Positions 1-5,840 of a stretch of 11,553 bases of DNA are shown one piece after another. Where the stretch lies: positions 1 to 11,553 of the forward strand of contig JAEDDX010000074.1 of assembly GCA_016293615.1 (NCBI GenBank), given 5' to 3'. Under the pieces are notes generated by a model. It was given only the letters and a program-made list of their open reading frames with translations. It did not search any database and had not been told where the DNA came from. Position numbers and translations under genes: made by a program. The first letter of the stretch is position 1. Every line of letters starts with the position of its first letter. Origin of the DNA: Acetatifactor sp. (GTDB taxonomy: Bacteria; Bacillota; Clostridia; Lachnospirales; Lachnospiraceae).

Positions 1-1875
1 CAGAAGAAGGAAAGAGAAGCAGGCGGCGTTCTTGATATGGACACCAAGGTTGTTTCCACTATTACTTCCCATGGTCCCGGATACCTTGACAAGAGCAAGG
101 AGACCATCGTAGGTTTCCAGACCGATAAGCCTTTCAAGCGTTCCTTACAGCCTTACGGTGGTATCCGTATGGCAGAGAAGGCTTGCGCTGACAACGGCTA
201 TGAGGTAGATCCTGAGATTTCCGAGTTCTTCTCTACTCACAGAAAGACTCACAACGCAGGATGCTTTGATGCTTACAATCAGGAGATGAGAGCATGCCGT
301 TCCGCACATATCATTACCGGTCTTCCTGATGCATACGGCCGTGGACGTATCATCGGCGACTACAGACGTGTTGCTCTGTACGGTATTGACAGACTGATCG
401 AGGATAAGCAGGAGCAGAAGGATTCCACCGGCCGTGTTATGACCGATGATGTAATCCGTCTTCGTGAGGAGATTTCCGAGCAGATCACTGCTCTGAAGAT
501 GATGAAGGAGATGGCTGCTTCCTACGGCTGCGATATCTCCAATCCCGCAACCAACGTTAAGGAAGCAATTCAGGCTACCTACTTTGGTTACTTATGTGCA
601 GTTAAGGAGCAGAACGGTGCTGCTATGTCCCTTGGACGTACCTCCACCTTCCTTGACATTTACGCAGAGAGAGACTTAAAGAACGGTACCTTCACCGAGG
701 AGCAGATTCAGGAATTCGTTGATCACTTCATCATGAAGCTTCGTTGCATTAAGTTCGCACGTACTCCTGAGTACAATCAGATTTTCGCAGGCGACCCTGT
801 ATGGGTTACCGAGTCTTTGGCAGGTGTTGGTGTAGACGGACGTCACATGGTTACCAAGATGAGCTTCCGTTATCTGCACACTCTTGAGAACCTTGGACCT
901 TCTCCCGAGCCCAACCTGACCGTACTCTGGTCCGTAAGACTTCCTGAAGCATGGAAGAAATACTGTGCAAAGATGTCTATCCAGACTTCTTCCATCCAGT
1001 ATGAGAACGATGACCTGATGAGAGTAACCCACGGCGATGACTACGGTATCGCATGCTGCGTATCCTCCATGGTAATCGGTAAGGAAATGCAGTTCTTCGG
1101 CGCTCGTGCAAACGTTGCAAAGTGTCTGCTTTACGCTTTGAACGGTGGTGTGGATGAGGTTACCAAGAAGCAGGTTGGTCCTAAGTATCGTCCTGTTGCT
1201 GGTGATGTACTTGATTACGATGATGTTGTAAGCAAGTTTGTTGATATGCTGGAGTGGCAGGCAGATGTTTATGTAAACACCCTGAACATCATCCATTACA
1301 TGCATGACAAGTACTGCTATGAGAGAGCTGAGATGGCCCTTCATGACAGAGATGTTAAGAGATACTTCGCTACCGGTGTTGCAGGTCTGTCCATCGTAGC
1401 AGACTCCCTGTCCGCTATCAAGTACGCTAAGGTTGAGCCTATCCGTGATGAGGATGGTATCATCGTTGACTTCAAGACCACCGGTGACTTCCCTAAGTAC
1501 GGTAACGATGATGATCGTGTAGATGAAATCGCTCAGTGGGTTGTTCATACCTTCATGACTGCAGTAAGAAGACATCACACCTACAGAAACGGTGTTCCTA
1601 CCACTTCCATCCTTACCATTACTTCCAATGTAACCTATGGTAAGGCAACCGGTAACACACCTGACGGACGTAAGAAGGGACAGCCTTTCGCTCCCGGTGC
1701 TAACCCGATGCACGGACGTGATACTCATGGTGCAGTAGCTTCCCTGGCTTCTGTTTCCAAGCTTCCTTTCAAGGATGCACAGGATGGTATCTCCAATACC
1801 TTCACCATCATCCCCGGAGCTCTTGGTAAAGAGGATCAGGTATTCGCAGGCGATATCGACATCGATTTGAAATAA
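1..1875 (+). CDS. pflB: Pyruvate formate-lyase catalytic body, lacking the glycyl-radical domain (5' end cut by window)
   Basis: Formate C-acetyltransferase body: pyruvate + CoA to acetyl-CoA + formate, cytoplasmic, anaerobic fermentation. The frame is open from base 1 (624 codons visible). Compared with E. coli PFL as I know it (760 residues), roughly the first 60-65 residues are missing upstream, so the first in-frame ATG at 37 is internal. Recognisable blocks include the STITSH segment near the visible start, GLPDAYGRGRIIGDYRRVALYGID, QYENDDLMR, and the adjacent catalytic cysteines in GIACCVSSM (codons 1054-1059, matching E. coli C418/C419), followed by QFFGARAN, NIIHYMHDKY, TGNTPDGR and GANPMHGRD. 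The protein ends with TAA soon after TIIPGALGKEDQ, exactly where a normal PFL would continue into the helix leading to the glycyl-radical domain. That domain is encoded separately at 2166. Codon use is strongly biased (CGT, GGT, TCC, ACC), suggesting high expression. No terminator separates it from the next two genes. Family identity is very secure; the split is seen directly. Confidence 0.96.
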   Translation, partial: QKKEREAGGVLDMDTKVVSTITSHGPGYLDKSKETIVGFQTDKPFKRSLQPYGGIRMAEKACADNGYEVDPEISEFFSTHRKTHNAGCFDAYNQEMRACRSAHIITGLPDAYGRGRIIGDYRRVALYGIDRLIEDKQEQKDSTGRVMTDDVIRLREEISEQITALKMMKEMAASYGCDISNPATNVKEAIQATYFGYLCAVKEQNGAAMSLGRTSTFLDIYAERDLKNGTFTEEQIQEFVDHFIMKLRCIKFARTPEYNQIFAGDPVWVTESLAGVGVDGRHMVTKMSFRYLHTLENLGPSPEPNLTVLWSVRLPEAWKKYCAKMSIQTSSIQYENDDLMRVTHGDDYGIACCVSSMVIGKEMQFFGARANVAKCLLYALNGGVDEVTKKQVGPKYRPVAGDVLDYDDVVSKFVDMLEWQADVYVNTLNIIHYMHDKYCYERAEMALHDRDVKRYFATGVAGLSIVADSLSAIKYAKVEPIRDEDGIIVDFKTTGDFPKYGNDDDRVDEIAQWVVHTFMTAVRRHHTYRNGVPTTSILTITSNVTYGKATGNTPDGRKKGQPFAPGANPMHGRDTHGAVASLASVSKLPFKDAQDGISNTFTIIPGALGKEDQVFAGDIDIDLK

Positions 1876-1887
1876 GCCCCTGCGGCT
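1875..1887 (+). other. Very short hairpin after the PFL body stop codon
   Basis: AGCC-CCTGC-GGCT forms a 4-bp stem with a 5-base loop starting at the last base of the PFL stop codon. No T-run follows, so it is not an intrinsic terminator. At most it could mark an RNA processing site or slightly stabilise the 3' end of the body message. It may be chance. Confidence 0.2.
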
Positions 1888-1920
1888 CCCAACCAAAACA
1901 AAATAATACCCTTTTGAAAC

Positions 1921-1925
1921 GGAGG
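1921..1925 (+). promoter_or_regulatory. Ribosome binding site GGAGG fixing the start at 1932
   Basis: GGAGG lies 6 bases before the ATG at 1932. An upstream in-frame TTG at 1914 would put this site inside the gene and has no Shine-Dalgarno of its own, so 1932 is the start used here. Confidence 0.85.
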
Positions 1926-1931
1926 TGCACA

Positions 1932-2135
1932 ATGGACGAGAAGAAGATGATTGATGATCTGGTGAAAATGCTTGATTCCGGCATGGCAGGCGGTGTAGGA
2001 CATGTCAATGTGGACTACAGTGAACAGGAGCAGGAGGCAAAAAGTGTCCAGACAATGGGTTGCACTGATTGCTCAAGAACTCCCCTCGCATGCAGTGTAC
2101 CGACGCTTCATCAGGGATTAGACGATTACCAGTAA
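1932..2135 (+). CDS. 67-residue cysteine-containing protein resembling the N-terminal part of the glycyl-radical subunit
   Basis: I do not recognise a named family. Residues 7-29 (IDDLVKMLD to HVNVDY) align without gaps to residues 8-30 of the downstream radical subunit (VDNLVNLLD to HLNVNV), with 9 of 23 identical, including the LV..LD helix and the H.NV strand. After that the two diverge. The radical loop RVSGYAV is absent, and instead there is a tail with C44, C47 and C54 (CxxC then x6-C) that ends in LDDYQ. No signal peptide or membrane segment is present. It has its own good ribosome site and lies 56 bases after the PFL body and 30 bases before the radical subunit, so it is almost certainly co-transcribed with both. 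It uses many codons rare in its neighbours (TCA, ACA, ACG, CCG, AGT), suggesting lower expression. Inference: a docking mimic, cap, assembly factor or redox/metal-responsive partner of split PFL. A degenerate duplicate is possible, but the clean start, intact frame and cysteine motif argue for a functioning protein. Confidence 0.8.
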   Translation: MDEKKMIDDLVKMLDSGMAGGVGHVNVDYSEQEQEAKSVQTMGCTDCSRTPLACSVPTLHQGLDDYQ

Positions 2136-2151
2136 ATTATGATTAAATAAT

Positions 2152-2157
2152 AGGAGG
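2152..2157 (+). promoter_or_regulatory. Ribosome binding site AGGAGG for the glycyl-radical subunit
   Basis: A full-consensus AGGAGG with 8 bases to the ATG at 2166. It shows that the radical domain is translated as an independent protein and is not the debris of a frameshifted PFL. Confidence 0.9.
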
Positions 2158-2165
2158 ACAAAATT

Positions 2166-2408
2166 ATGGCAGCAAGTTCCGCACAGGTTGATAACCTTGT
2201 AAACTTATTGGATGGATACGCTACTAAGGGCGGCCATCACCTGAACGTTAACGTTCTGAACAGAGATACCTTACTGGATGCTCAGAAGCATCCCGAGAAT
2301 TATCCTCAGCTTACCATCCGCGTATCCGGATATGCAGTTAACTTCATCAAGTTGACTCCCGAGCAGCAGGCTGATGTTATTTCCCGTACTTTCCATGAGG
2401 CTATCTAA
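2166..2408 (+). CDS. Stand-alone glycyl-radical domain subunit of pyruvate formate-lyase (GrcA/YfiD-like)
   Basis: An 80-residue protein equal to the C-terminal domain of PFL. After a short leader (MAASSAQ) it has the helix VDNLVNLLDGY, then GGHHLNVNVLNRDTLLDA, PENYPQLTIRVSGYAVNF and LTPEQQADVISRTFHEAI, ending exactly like full-length PFLs. The radical glycine is G55 in RVSGYAV (codon 2328-2330), matching E. coli G734. PflA would abstract hydrogen here; the radical passes to the cysteines of the body at 1054-1059. Since the body gene has no such domain, this subunit should be required for activity, unlike E. coli YfiD/GrcA, which repairs an intact enzyme. Codon use matches the PFL body, consistent with similar high output. 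It is the last gene before a strong terminator. Annotation pipelines may call it an autonomous glycyl radical cofactor. Identity is secure; obligate pairing is inference. Confidence 0.95.
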   Translation: MAASSAQVDNLVNLLDGYATKGGHHLNVNVLNRDTLLDAQKHPENYPQLTIRVSGYAVNFIKLTPEQQADVISRTFHEAI

Positions 2409-2435
2409 TCGATTGCCTTAACCGGTAAACAAAGG

Positions 2436-2470
2436 AGCCGCCCGGACCGATTGGTCCGGGCGGTTTTGTT
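2436..2470 (+). terminator. Intrinsic terminator of the split PFL operon
   Basis: Perfect 11-bp stem CCGCCCGGACC (2438-2448) with GGTCCGGGCGG (2453-2463), a GATT loop, an outer A-T and G-T pair, then TTTTGTT. It ends the three-gene PFL transcript. Read on the minus strand the same stem is followed only by a weak T-containing stretch, so it may partly stop the convergent diguanylate cyclase transcript as well. Confidence 0.93.
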
Positions 2471-2518
2471 ATGTTCCTATGCTGCGAACATTTATGATTA
2501 TGTGCCAATGTCGAAAGT

Positions 2519-4405
2519 CTAAACAGTCCCTGTCTCCTTCTGCGCCTTTCTGGCCTTCTTCATGGCATACATTCTCTCGTCGGCCTTCTGGAGACAGAGC
2601 ATCAGGGACAGCTCAGGCTCATCATTGATACAGCAGATTCCGAAGCTTGCTTCGATCGGGTAAGGCTTTTGCGCTGCCGCCACGGCTTTATTCAATGCTT
2701 CACCGAAAAACTGCGCGAATTCCCTGTGTCGGGCTCCGTCCCGCGATACAAGAAGGACGCTGTACTCGTCTCCGCCCGTGCGGGCGCATATCTCCCTTCC
2801 GACCAGAATACTCCTTAGGGTATCCGCCAGCAGACACAGGGCGAAATCCCCCTCCGCGTGTCCGAAATTGTCGTTGATATATTTCAGATTGTCCATGTCG
2901 ATGTTGACAATAGACAGATACCCTCCGTTCTCCTCCATCTCGTCATACAGGATATGAAGCTGTCGCTCGAAGCCTCTGCGGTTGTAAATGCCGGTCAGCG
3001 GGTCCATCTGATAGAGCTTTCGCAGTTCCTCCATATCAGTCAGCTGTCTGTGAACCTCGGCCTCCTCGATTACCTTGGCAACACATGTCAGATAGGGCTG
3101 CATATAGCCATCTACCCAGTTATCGCCCTCAAAAGTCAGCACCAGATAGCCAAACGAGCGGTTCTTATGGTGAATGCCGAGCAAAATATAATGACTGCTC
3201 TTCTCCTCGCTGAAATACTGCGGCGGAAGAATATCCGTACGGTCGAATTCTTCATTGCAGACAATCGCCTTGCCCTCATCCGTAAAGATACGCTTCAATA
3301 CCATGCGGGAAGAATACTTTACCCGCTTCTGGTCCGTGTCATCAGACTGTTCCTCCGTACACAGACACAGATACCCTCTGTGCGCCCGCGTATTTCCGAA
3401 GAAATTGTCTGCAATTCTCAGGTATTCCTCCTCCTCGTAGGTATCCTGATACTCTGCAGTCATAAACATGATACACTTCATATTGTCATCCTGTGCCGCA
3501 ATCTTTCTCAATAAGGCAGACAGGTCATCGATCTCTATCTGCGCCTCACATCCGCAGCTTCTGTGGTACTGGTTCACAGGATAGATATACTCGTTCTGCG
3601 GCTGTTCCAGGCCATGACAGATATTGTCGATCATCTGTACTGCCCGAATCGCCAGCTGGGCAAAATCCACTCTGATACTGGTTATGGAAGGAGAATATCG
3701 GCGTGCCTCGAACGTGTCATCGCATCCGGAAAGGCACACATCCTCAGGGATCCGGACGCCTCTTTTCTTTAATTCATCCCCCACCGCCATCGCCATGTAG
3801 TCATTCGCACAAATGATGGCCTGAGGATAGGCAGTACGGTCCTTCATAAACCAGTCGACCGCCTCTTTGCCTTTTTCTCTCCAGTAATCGCCCTCAAAAA
3901 CCATATGCTCGGTAATGGGAATACCGGCTTCACTCATCGCCTCGCAAAAGCCCTCGTATCTTTCGATCGCATCCGAATAGGTCATCGGTCCCTGCATAAA
4001 GCAGATATCCCGGAGCCCATGCTTCTCAATGAAGTGCTTCGTCATCTGATACATCGGTTCTTTGCTGGAAATCAAAACATTGTAAAATGCTTTCTTCTCT
4101 CTGCGAAGATATACCACCGGACACTTCGCCCGTTCGAGAAGCAGTCTCTCCAGTTCCCCTTCCAGCGTATCAATATCAAAGGTATCCTCACACGCGATGA
4201 TACCGTCGAGCCTTGACAGGTCCGGCAGATAAAGCATATTTTTCTCGCCCTCGGCATACAGCAGATTATCTCCGTAACTGCCGTACATGCCAAACACAAG
4301 GACATCATACCCCAGTCTGTCCGCTTCTTCAAAAATTGCTTTGATAATCACTTTCGGATATTCGTTTTGGATATCCCCGATAAAAACACCGATCTTCTTT
4401 TGCAT
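2519..4405 (-). CDS. LacI-type sensor diguanylate cyclase (periplasmic-binding-like domain plus GGDEF)
   Basis: 628 residues from the ATG at 4405, chosen because a GGGGAT stretch lies 7 bases upstream; a TTG at 4435 would add 10 residues but has no ribosome site. Residues about 1-300 form a LacI/ribose-binding-like domain (KKIGVFIGDIQNEYPKVI at the start, AIICANDYMAMAVGDELKKRG, then VCLSGCDDT and SITSIRVDF), with no helix-turn-helix, signal peptide or membrane segment, so it should sense a cytoplasmic ligand. Residues about 300-455 are an uncharacterised, possibly GAF-like region. Residues about 465-620 are GGDEF: DPLTGIYNRRGF, NIDMDNLKYINDNFGHAEGD, and GGDEY (about 544-548), with QKADERMYAMKKARK near the end. 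GGDEY is compatible with c-di-GMP synthesis from two GTP. The usual RxxD inhibitory site five residues before the motif is absent (VGRE there). It is convergent with the PFL operon and divergent from pflA. The ligand is unknown; a sugar or sugar phosphate is a guess from the fold. Confidence 0.92.
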   Translation of the reverse strand: MQKKIGVFIGDIQNEYPKVIIKAIFEEADRLGYDVLVFGMYGSYGDNLLYAEGEKNMLYLPDLSRLDGIIACEDTFDIDTLEGELERLLLERAKCPVVYLRREKKAFYNVLISSKEPMYQMTKHFIEKHGLRDICFMQGPMTYSDAIERYEGFCEAMSEAGIPITEHMVFEGDYWREKGKEAVDWFMKDRTAYPQAIICANDYMAMAVGDELKKRGVRIPEDVCLSGCDDTFEARRYSPSITSIRVDFAQLAIRAVQMIDNICHGLEQPQNEYIYPVNQYHRSCGCEAQIEIDDLSALLRKIAAQDDNMKCIMFMTAEYQDTYEEEEYLRIADNFFGNTRAHRGYLCLCTEEQSDDTDQKRVKYSSRMVLKRIFTDEGKAIVCNEEFDRTDILPPQYFSEEKSSHYILLGIHHKNRSFGYLVLTFEGDNWVDGYMQPYLTCVAKVIEEAEVHRQLTDMEELRKLYQMDPLTGIYNRRGFERQLHILYDEMEENGGYLSIVNIDMDNLKYINDNFGHAEGDFALCLLADTLRSILVGREICARTGGDEYSVLLVSRDGARHREFAQFFGEALNKAVAAAQKPYPIEASFGICCINDEPELSLMLCLQKADERMYAMKKARKAQKETGTV

Positions 4406-4430
4406 GGTAACAATCCCCGTTACATCTATT

Positions 4431-4456
4431 GACAATTGTCTGTATGATAATCATAC
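4431..4456. promoter_or_regulatory. Two adjacent perfect palindromes over the diguanylate cyclase promoter, candidate operators
   Basis: GACAATTGTC (4431-4440) is a perfect 10-base palindrome, and GTATGATAATCATAC (4442-4456) is a perfect 7+1+7 palindrome one base away. The second covers the -10 element of the minus-strand promoter and the first sits just downstream in the expected initiation region. That position suits repressor binding, but the regulator is not identifiable from sequence. Confidence 0.5.
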
Positions 4457-4478
4457 CTTTTTTCCGACAGAATATCAA
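4450..4478 (-). promoter_or_regulatory. Sigma-A-type promoter of the diguanylate cyclase gene
   Basis: On the minus strand, TTGATA (4478-4473) and TATGAT (4455-4450) are separated by exactly 17 bases. The ATG at 4405 is about 45 bases downstream of the -10. Strong match by eye. Confidence 0.72.
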
Positions 4479-4540
4479 TACCGGCGGGCAAATATTCTCA
4501 CCTTCTTAAGGCACCTCTCCCGCAGATACCCCAAGTCTTT

Positions 4541-4600
4541 CAGGGAGACATTTTCGTCTGTCTCTGTGTGTCCCCGGTTTGAATACCGGGTCAAAGCGCA
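4541..4600. other. Structured intergenic segment between two divergent promoters
   Basis: Most of the 320-base gap between the cyclase and pflA is non-coding. Besides the two promoters it holds two hairpins: GAGACA/TGTCTC with an 8-base loop near 4555-4575, which can be enclosed by GGGA/TCCC, and CCCGGT-TTGAAT-ACCGGG at 4573-4590. Neither is followed by a T-run in either direction, and both lie outside the transcripts predicted from the two promoters. The minus strand here has a stretch open without a start that ends at a stop near 4475, so it could be the decayed tail of an old gene or insertion element. No riboswitch or tRNA is recognised. Confidence 0.35.
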
Positions 4601-4660
4601 GGGATGCTGTTGCAAAAAGAGAGATTTTTTTCCTGCATCCTTTTATTTTCGGCACTTTTC

Positions 4661-4669
4661 TGATATACT
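4661..4669 (+). promoter_or_regulatory. Extended -10 promoter of pflA
   Basis: TGATATACT is an extended -10 (TG-n-TATACT); the -35 region 17 bases upstream (TTTTAT, 4641-4646) is poor, as is common for extended -10 promoters. It lies about 55 bases before the chosen pflA start. The 13 bases TGATATACTGTAA recur at 10784-10796. Confidence 0.6.
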
Positions 4670-4726
4670 GTAAAAAGAGAAATCTCGGACAGGAGACTCT
4701 ATTTTTTCAGAAAGGAAATGATAAAA

Positions 4727-5491
4727 ATGCAAGGAAGAATTCATTCTCTGGAGAGCTTCGGCACCGTTGACGGACCCGGCACGCGTTTTGTTGTGTTCGT
4801 ACAGGGATGCCCCATGAGATGTGCTTATTGTCACAATCCGGACACCTGGTCCATGACAGGAGGCACCATGATGGAACCCTCCTATATTATTGAGCAGTAC
4901 GAAAGAAACAGCCCGTTCTACGCCAACGGCGGCGGCCTGACCGTCACCGGCGGAGAACCCCTCATGCAGGTTGATTTTCTGATTGAGCTCTTCACGCTTG
5001 CCAAGGCGAAGAACATTCATACCTGTATTGACTCCTCCGGCATCGCCTTCAATCCGGACAGCCCTGTCTTTATGGAGAAAATGGACCGCCTGATGGCGCT
5101 GACCGACCTCGTGATGCTCGACATCAAGCACATCGACCCCGAACACCACAAGGAGCTTACCAGCCAGCCGAACACAAACATCCTGAAGTTTGCGGCATAT
5201 CTGAACGAGAAGCATGTCGATATGTGGATCCGCCATGTTGTCGTTCCCGGAATCACGGATGACGAAAAATATCTCTACGATTTGGGGTACTTCATCGGAC
5301 AGTTCAGCAATTTAAAGGCTCTCGATGTTCTTCCCTACCACACCATGGGTGAGAAGAAGTACGAAAGCCTCGGTATGGAGTATAAGTTAAAGGGCGTGCC
5401 GCCCATGGACAAGACCAAGATTTTGGAGAAAAAGAAAGCCATTATCGACGGCATCAAGGCAAGAAGAGCAGAAGCCCAGACGGACTGTTAA
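4727..5491 (+). CDS. pflA: Pyruvate formate-lyase activating enzyme (radical SAM)
   Basis: 254 residues, near the usual length (246 in E. coli). It uses a [4Fe-4S] cluster and S-adenosylmethionine to make the glycyl radical on PFL, here expected at G55 of the separate 80-residue subunit. Visible: MQGRIHSLESFGTVDGPG at the N-terminus, the cluster motif C28-x3-C32-x2-C35 followed by HNPDTW, the SAM-binding GGE at 75-77 in TVTGGEPLMQ, DIKHIDP, and RHVVVPGITD, all typical of PFL activases. I chose the ATG at 4727: AAAGGA (4711-4716) is only one base from the ATG at 4718 but about 10 bases from 4727, and family members start like this. It has its own promoter and is separated from the PFL operon by the opposite-strand cyclase gene, whereas pflB and pflA are often adjacent. 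A ferredoxin follows 110 bases later. Confidence 0.96.
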   Translation: MQGRIHSLESFGTVDGPGTRFVVFVQGCPMRCAYCHNPDTWSMTGGTMMEPSYIIEQYERNSPFYANGGGLTVTGGEPLMQVDFLIELFTLAKAKNIHTCIDSSGIAFNPDSPVFMEKMDRLMALTDLVMLDIKHIDPEHHKELTSQPNTNILKFAAYLNEKHVDMWIRHVVVPGITDDEKYLYDLGYFIGQFSNLKALDVLPYHTMGEKKYESLGMEYKLKGVPPMDKTKILEKKKAIIDGIKARRAEAQTDC

Positions 5492-5508
5492 TTTTCTCCA
5501 CATCAATA

Positions 5509-5553
5509 ATTTTCTGAAAATCCATTGCATTTTATGGTCAAATATATTACAAT
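5509..5553 (+). promoter_or_regulatory. Ferredoxin promoter with an adjoining palindrome
   Basis: TTGCAT (5525-5530) and TACAAT (5548-5553) are separated by 17 bases. Just upstream lies a 13-base palindrome, ATTTTC-T-GAAAAT (5509-5521). The palindrome could bind a regulator or be AT-rich chance; there is no clear pflA terminator, so read-through from pflA is also possible. Confidence 0.6.
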
Positions 5554-5601
5554 GAACTCGATTACGAAGACATTATGTCAAACAATAAGGAGGACAAAGC
5601 A

Positions 5602-5772
5602 ATGGCATTTCAGATTGGTGACGCTTGTGTAGCTTGTGGTGCTTGCGAGGCTACCTGCCCCGTTGGAGCAATCAGCATGGGAGATGGTAAGTTTGAAATC
5701 GACGCTGACAAGTGCGTAAGCTGTGGCGCTTGTGCAGGCGGATGCCCTGTTGGAGCTATCGAAGAGGCATAA
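5602..5772 (+). CDS. Small 2[4Fe-4S] ferredoxin, clostridial type
   Basis: 56 residues carrying two classic cluster motifs: C9-xx-C12-xx-C15-xxx-C19-P and C38-xx-C41-xx-C44-xxx-C48-P. In this family the last cysteine of each motif ligates the other motif's cluster. It is a soluble low-potential one-electron carrier. Start choice: AAGGAGGA (5587-5594) is 7 bases before the ATG at 5602; an in-frame ATG at 5575 would place the ribosome site inside the gene. Codon use is strongly biased, as expected for an abundant protein. Lying right after pflA, it may provide the electron that reduces the PflA cluster (a flavodoxin does this in E. coli), though it may equally serve pyruvate:ferredoxin oxidoreductase or hydrogenase. 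The family is certain; the partner is inference. Confidence 0.95.
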   Translation: MAFQIGDACVACGACEATCPVGAISMGDGKFEIDADKCVSCGACAGGCPVGAIEEA

Positions 5773-5803
5773 GCCTTTCCGTTCAACCCAATACGAAAAG
5801 TTG

Positions 5804-5840
5804 AGGCGCTTCTGTTATGAGGCGCCTTTTCTTTTTTTGT
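5804..5840 (+). terminator. Intrinsic terminator after the ferredoxin
   Basis: Stem AGGCGCTTC (5804-5812) with GAGGCGCCT (5819-5827), one G-T pair, loop TGTTAT, then TTTTCTTTTTTT. It overlaps the last codon and stop of the convergent MerR-like gene, so the two genes meet at this element. Confidence 0.92.

Noticed and set aside
676..1932. 418-codon minus-strand open frame opposite the PFL body
   Set aside because: Lies wholly across the certain PFL gene; its length results from the strong codon bias of PFL. No ribosome site and no recognisable domain.
1876..2165. Frameshift or stop-codon decay of a once-fused PFL
   Set aside because: The break is at a domain boundary, each part has its own strong ribosome site and start, an intact third gene lies between, and codon bias is kept, so it is a real gene split rather than a pseudogene.
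4573..4590. T-arm-like sequence suggesting a tRNA or tRNA fragment
   Set aside because: The stem-loop has no matching acceptor, D or anticodon arms on either strand.
4643..5236. 197-codon minus-strand open frame opposite pflA
   Set aside because: Shadow of pflA, which carries all radical-SAM motifs.
5575..5601. Nine-codon N-terminal extension of the ferredoxin from the upstream ATG
   Set aside because: It contains the AAGGAGG ribosome site of the ATG at 5602, and such ferredoxins start close to the first cluster motif.
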